The translations under genes and the position numbers were made by a program. Positions 58,891-64,000 of a stretch of 64,000 nt of DNA are shown piece by piece (position 1 is the first letter of the stretch; the number at the start of each line of letters is the position of its first letter). This stretch comes from Brasenia schreberi (Eukaryota > Streptophyta > Magnoliopsida > Nymphaeales > Cabombaceae): contig JAYKKT010000079.1 of the NCBI GenBank assembly GCA_036023115.1, forward strand, positions 14,809,501-14,873,500, written 5' to 3'. Below the pieces are notes generated by a model. The model was not told where the DNA came from. It saw nothing but the letters and a program-made list of their open reading frames with translations, and did not search any database.

Positions 58891-59349
58891 ATGAATCCTG
58901 TCTTGTTTCTTCCTCAAATGTTTAACCTGATATCAAATAGCAATAATCTTGAGTCGAATAATTAAGAATAAGGTAATTATTGAAAGAAATAAAAGAATCT
59001 CAACTTTTCGAGATGTTACCAGGTACTGTACCATGTCAGTTGGCACCCTAATGATGCAAGATTTATTATTAGTATTCCCTTGTTTGCTAGTCGGGAAAAG
59101 GAAAGTAATTATTTCATTTTTCAGGCAAAATTATTCATAATGAAGATGATGACTGATCTAAATGTCACGGTTCTAGGTCTTGACACAGAAACATAATGAG
59201 GGGATGATTGCAATTTAGTGATCCGACTCAAATTTCCAAAAGTTAAAGAAGTTTTACTTAACGTTGAAACCGTAGGCTATAATTTTGCAACTTGTTTTGT
59301 GAACTACTTGTAACAGGTACATATGTATGTTATATGTATGTTGGTATAT
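58891..59349. other. Unassigned spacer
   Basis: AT-rich, no recognisable content. Confidence 0.5.
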
Positions 59350-59724
59350 TAAGGGTGTGTTTGATTCGTGGTGTCACGCTTTTAGTACTAAAATTTTAAG
59401 CCTAAACTCATATAGGCTTGCAGTCATCCTTATGAGCAATCATGCTTTTGTGTTTGATTTGTAAGTGGAACTTACACTTTAATTTTCTTGCAACATGAAA
59501 GAGAATGAGGTACTTGGGTTTTCGTGTGAAGCTCCTTGATGATTGATCTATTTCTTGTGACCCCTCTTTTTGGTGTCAAAGTTTTAAATTCAAATTAGAC
59601 CTATAGAACCACAGTTTTATTTCTGTGACAGATTTCATGTTTGATGCACAACAAAGCTTCAAAATTTAATCACCAAAAATCAAAGCCAAGTTTTTCCTGG
59701 AACCTTGCATCGCACACACCCTAA
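59350..59724. mobile_element. Tourist-like MITE
   Basis: Terminal inverted repeats start GGGTGTGTTTGATTCG (left) and GGGTGTGTGCGATGC (right, reverse complement) at 59353 and 59721. TAA is duplicated exactly at 59350-59352 and 59722-59724. At 369 bases and non-coding it fits a Harbinger-derived MITE. The TIR is shared with the 2.2-kb element at 33088-35323. Confidence 0.85.
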
Positions 59725-60165
59725 ATTATCATAAACCTGTTTCATGAAAGAAGGTTTATTAAAAACGTATGGACCTATGTTTCAAGTGTGAGTTATAGTA
59801 CAAAACCAACTTTATAATTATAGGGTATAATACAAAGCCCTCTGTATGGGCTATAAGATACAAAACACACTTGTGTGATTTCATCAATTTAGAAACTGGA
59901 TCTAACAAAACAGACTCGAACGAACAAATGAAGAAACTATTCATGCAACACCATCCATTCTTGTGTTGTGGGGCAAAAAGAAACAAATTATTTTGAACGT
60001 GAGAAATCAAACTTCGCTATACTTGGAACTTGTTTGCCACCAGTAAATTGCGACCAAGTTCATGAACTCCAATGGCTCTATACCATTTTTTTAAAAATCA
60101 AGATCGTATGAAAGCTGACTCCTATGAAACTCCATTCCCTTTGAAATTTTTTAAATGTTTACCCT
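59725..60165 (-). other. 3' flank of the LRR kinase gene
   Basis: Sequence just downstream of the receptor kinase stop codon, presumably including its 3' untranslated region. AATAAA-like signals are not clear on the minus strand. Confidence 0.45.
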
Positions 60166-63100
60166 TCATTTTTTCGACATGGATGAAGTTTCGATCTTTT
60201 CTAACGATTTCAACACAGTCTTCATTTTGGGTCGGGCCTCCGGGTCCGGTTCTGTGCACAAGATTCCAATGTGGAAAACAGATAAGACCTCCTTCTTGGC
60301 ATGGACCTCGGGTAAGAGAACTGGGTCGATAATCTCCGAAAGTGGCAACTCCTCGCTGAAAACCTCCCGGACCCAATCCACCAGATCCATATCCACTGTT
60401 GCAAGTTGGGATATCGGGGAACGACCTGTGAGAAGTTCTAACAACATGACCCCGAATGAATATACATCAGAGTTTTGGGTTGGTTTGGATCCATTAACTC
60501 GAACTTCGGGTGCTTTGTAGCAATTGACAAAGGTCCTGGAAGTCCTAACTGGGTCACCGGTGGCTCCTTTTGATGTCTTTGCTTGGGGGAGGGCGCTGCC
60601 AAAGTATCCGGCACTGGCATTTGGATCAGACCCGGCAAGGCTGATGAGACGACTGAGTCCAAAGTCCGAAATGTAAGGGTTGAAATTGCAGTCTAGGAGT
60701 ATGTTTGTGGGCTTGATGTCGCCGTGAACGTACTTCCTTGTGCTGCATTCGTGGATATGGGTCAGACCTCTAGCAGTGCCCCTTGCAATCTTCAGCCTTG
60801 ATGACCATGACAGATTCAACGACGAGTGACCGGATCTTCCACCTGCACATTGAATAAAAAACTGATCCAAATAATACATTTCAAAATTATAAACATACAC
60901 GGCTAGCTAATCTAAAATTCGAAAGGCAGCTTATGTAGGAGCCGCTTAGTATTGGATCCAATTTCATTGACTTGAACTTTTCATACATACCTCACTATGA
61001 ACATTGGCCGATTTGAAGCCGACCTGTCCGTTCCAACCAGAACCAAATCAAGCCAAGAACCGACTGGAACTAAACACCAGTGAAACCGGAATAAGGAACC
61101 ATCTGGCTTGATTCTGGTTCCACCTTCTATGGAACCAAAACCTGTAGGTCTAAATCGTGGGTTTCCGTACTTTTTTAATTTTTCCTCAAAATTTCAAATT
61201 TTATATGAGGTGGGCCAATTCCGAGTGGTTTAAGACAACCCTAAACTAAAACCATAACTGACAATTCTGAACCGTGATTGAAACCGGTCTGGTCCCTATT
61301 CGGTTCTGGTATACCCGTAACCAGTCATGTCTACCTCAGTCGGGCAATTACTACATACAAAAATACAAGATCCAGATTCGGATATACTATATAAGAGAAT
61401 TTGGATCCAGACACTGCAATAGATTTTGGAATGGAAAAGGGTCTCCCATGACTCAATTAGGGATATAAAAACTATAGACCAGCTTTACTGAATCTGACTG
61501 ACTAATTGGATATCGGGTAATCATACCCTGAAAATGATACAGGAATAGATACAAAATAAATATCCATATAAGTACACGACAATTGGACCCGATATACATT
61601 GGATACCTGATGTCCCAATAATTATATCCAATCCAATCTACTGAAGTCTGTTAACCATTCCCAAGTTAAGACATAACATATCTGATACGGTTTAGCTGTA
61701 CCGGGTCAGTCGAAATCAGGTTAGATACGGATATATGCCAAATATCAGCAACCTAGTTGAAATTGGGTTGGATATCAGATATATCTGTTGTCATTATCCG
61801 TTGATCCAACAGATCATGATTCGATTCGTTTTAACTAATCAAATTCCGGGCAAGAACCCGTAATTATGGACCCCAAACCCGAAATTCGACCCCAATAGAT
61901 TGAAGCGGATCCCTCCCTTGTCACAGATCGGGTTGGGGTGGTTCCGAAACTCTATTCGGTTTTAGTAGTTACCGTGGAGAGCAAAGGCCAAGTTGCCGTT
62001 GGAGATGAAGTCCGAGACAATGAGCTTCTCCTCCGGAGCCCAATAGTGGGCTCGGATCCGAACCAAATTCGGGTGCCGGACACGGTCGACAAGCTGCACC
62101 TCTGATGCGAATTCTCGGCGTTTCTGTGGCCCGTCTTCTCCGCCCAGTCGCCGGACCACCACCGGAATTCCGTTTCCCACCACCACCTTGTATACAATTC
62201 CCTTTCTGCCCTTCCCAAGAACGTAAGCAGAGGCCCTCAACAACTCGTCCAGATCCAATTCGAACCCTCTATCCACCTTCACTAATTCTCCGCCGTTGCC
62301 GCCGCCAGAAACAGTGGCGCCCGTGCCCTTTTCCGAAGTCTTGCCAGAGAAAACGCAGCACCATCCCTTCTGCCCAAACTTATCCTTTGCCCTACAGCTG
62401 CAACCCTTCCTCCCGGTTTGCCGTCTTCGCCAGTAAATTGCCGCCACCACCAGGATGATGACCGCCAGCCCCGCCGCATCGCCGATAGAAATTGCGATTA
62501 CTGCAGCTGAGCTTAGGCGTTTTCTCTGGGGAACAGTCGTGGGAACCCGGCCTCCCTCTGGCGAAGTACGTTCGGGATTCCGGCAGGGGTTCTGGAGGGG
62601 GAAGCCACAGAGTTCGGGGTTTTGGAGGAAGGCGGTGGGACCTTGGTTAGAGAGGGAACCGTCGACTGGGATGGGCCCGCTAAGGCGGTTGCCACGGAGG
62701 TCGAGACTGACTGACACCGGAAGCCGCCCGAGAGCCGCTGGGATGCTGCCGGAGAAGGAGTTAAAAGAGAGGTTGAGCGTGCCGGAGAGGGCGGAGAGCG
62801 AGCCAAGTTCCGGCGGGAGCGAGCCGTTGAAGAAGTTGGAGGAGAGGTCGAGTTGGACGAGGTTGACAAGGGAGCCGATTCCGGTGGGAAGGTGGCCAGA
62901 GAGGCGGTTTCCGGCAAGGAGGAGGCGCTGGAGCTGGTGGCAGTAAGAGAGGTCTAGAGGCAGGCCGTCTGAGAGGGAATTGCCAGAGAGGTCGAGGTTC
63001 TGGAGGCGAGGAAGTCGGAGGCATATCCCAGCGGGAATCTCACCGGAGAGGCGGTTTCCTGCGAGGAAGACCGAGTGGAGTGAGGTGGCGTTAAGGAGGG

Positions 63101-63443
63101 AAGACGGGATCGACCCAGAGAGGTTGTTGTCACGCAGGTTGAGCCGCCGGAGGAAGAGGAGAGTGCCGAGCTCCGATGGAAGGTAGCCCGAAAGGTTTCG
63201 ACCGGTGAGGGAGACGGCGACGACTCGTGGAGAAGCTGACATGGGGATGGCCCCACAGGAGACGCCGGACCACCGACATGGATCGGCGTCCGAGTCGTTC
63301 CAGTCGGAGAAGGCCGCCGGAGACGAGATAGCGGCCTTCAAGGAGAGAAGGGAGAGGCCATCCGGGGTCAGACACGACACAGTGATGATGATGGTGGCGG
63401 CGAGGATTGAGTAAAGCTGCAAGTGAAGGAAGAGTGGAGGCAT
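60166..63443 (-). CDS. LRR receptor-like kinase (At1g67510-like), complete
   Basis: Two exons, 61973-63443 and 60166-60842, give 715 residues, close to the 719 of Arabidopsis At1g67510. A signal peptide (LYSILAATIIITVSC) is followed by an LRRNT with DWNDSDADPCRWSGVSC. About seven to eight LRRs follow (residues 70-290) with the LNLSFNSFSGSIPAAL block. A membrane segment (AAVIAISIGDAAGLAVIIL, near 320-345) precedes a kinase domain (about 395-710). Kinase motifs: glycine loop LGKGRKGIVYKV; VVRRLG where V-x-x-K is usual, so the ATP-binding Lys is Arg; catalytic loop HGDIKPTNILL (Gly in place of the Arg of HRD, non-RD); SDFGLSRL; YKAPEV; SDVYSFGVMLLELLTG. It is a membrane receptor of the LRR III group; ligand unknown. 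Activity may be low because of the Lys change, which is shared by relatives. Confidence 0.94.
60843..61972 (-). other. Intron of the At1g67510-like gene
   Basis: Donor GTAACT after CTCCACG and acceptor TTCAATGTGCAG, phase 1, 1130 bases; joining the exons restores LHGGRSGHSSLNL in frame. The interior is unusual for an intron. Part 61000-61300 is rich in GAACC/GGTTC blocks, and 61480-61810 repeats GGATAT and GATATC motifs, suggesting an old repeat insertion. Confidence 0.85.
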
Positions 63444-64000
63444 CTGCAGAATTATGTATGTTCTTTTTTTCCCTCTTTCTTGCTGGTGGATGCTCTCCCT
63501 CTCAGAGATGATTTTAGAGAGAATTGCAACGGATTTTCTTCCTATGGTCTCTCTCCTGGTTTCTGAACGTCTCTGGTAGTTGATGTATGAAGACAGGAAA
63601 AGGAGTGCTTTAATGGAGGAGGAGGGTGGTGGCAGAAGAGGGTAGGCAGACTTGCAGAGGAAGTGAGTAGCAGCAAAGCATTATTTGCAATCATGATGAG
63701 AGAGAGAAAGAGAGATCGGTGATTTTTTAATTATGTAATTCTAATTGTCTTGTATAAATTTACTTCTTTTGCATGCTGTTTTGGAGCTTTTATCTTGAAA
63801 CAGTATGGTAAATAGCCTGAGGTGTTTATATATATATATGAGAGACTTTCAACTAACTCTTACTACCATATAATTATCGTTGTTGGTGTGATAATTTTGA
63901 AGAGAGTTTTTTTAATCGGTTTATTTTACATCAAGTTTAATATAGTTATGTGTATTAAATAATATTGATCCTCCTATCGATATTAATGAACCGTTCGATT
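63444..64000 (-). promoter_or_regulatory. Promoter region of the At1g67510-like gene
   Basis: Upstream sequence with pyrimidine-rich 5'-leader-like tracts (TTTTTTTCCCTCTTTCTTG, 63464-63482). A GA-rich run (GAGAGAGAAAGAGAGA at 63700-63715) and an AT run at 63826-63838 that could serve as a TATA region lie further up. Minus-strand transcription is inferred from the gene. Confidence 0.4.

Noticed and set aside
62105..62946. Long plus-strand frames across the kinase exon
   Set aside because: They are GC-rich shadows of the minus-strand LRR kinase exon.

Overview
This is nuclear DNA of a flowering plant. It holds parts of two LRR receptor-like kinase genes with plant-type introns, set in a dense bed of plant Ty1/Copia, Ty3/Gypsy, RTE-type LINE, SINE, MULE and Harbinger-like repeats. 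Nothing bacterial or organellar was seen. I cannot name the species; both kinase genes match angiosperm families known from Arabidopsis.

Left third (1-21.3 kb): a gene on the minus strand for an inactive-type LRR receptor kinase (At3g03770-like) occupies 17205-20598. Its second intron runs off the left edge and contains a three-deep nest of Copia retrotransposons. The outer element C1 (minus, 554-16752, target duplication ACATT) has element B (plus, 5065-15137, duplication CGTTC) inserted in its gag. Element A (plus, 5106-10303, duplication AGTTT) is inserted in the 5' LTR of B. All three boundaries can be read directly from the sequence.

Middle (21.3-46 kb): a degenerate RTE-type LINE (minus); a tRNA-derived SINE; an AT-rich stretch with two oppositely oriented relics of MULE transposase, one carrying a SWIM-like segment and an OTU-like protease segment; a 2.2-kb element with Harbinger-like ends; and a nearly complete chromodomain Gypsy element (minus, 36438-44115) with both LTRs, a primer-binding site and a polypurine tract. 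A short relic resembling a caulimovirid coat protein lies at about 45.5 kb.

Right third (46-64 kb): a mosaic of broken Copia copies (E, F, G, D) in both orientations, including a head-to-head junction inside the integrase region near 48.47 kb. There is also a possible 2.5-kb solo LTR, a LINE fragment, a second SINE of the same kind and a Tourist-like MITE with a TAA duplication. The window ends with a complete two-exon receptor kinase gene (At1g67510-like, 715 residues, minus, 60166-63443).

Only the two kinase genes look like host protein-coding genes. The rest is transposon-derived or unassigned. Protein-family calls rest on motifs recognised by eye; no database search was made.
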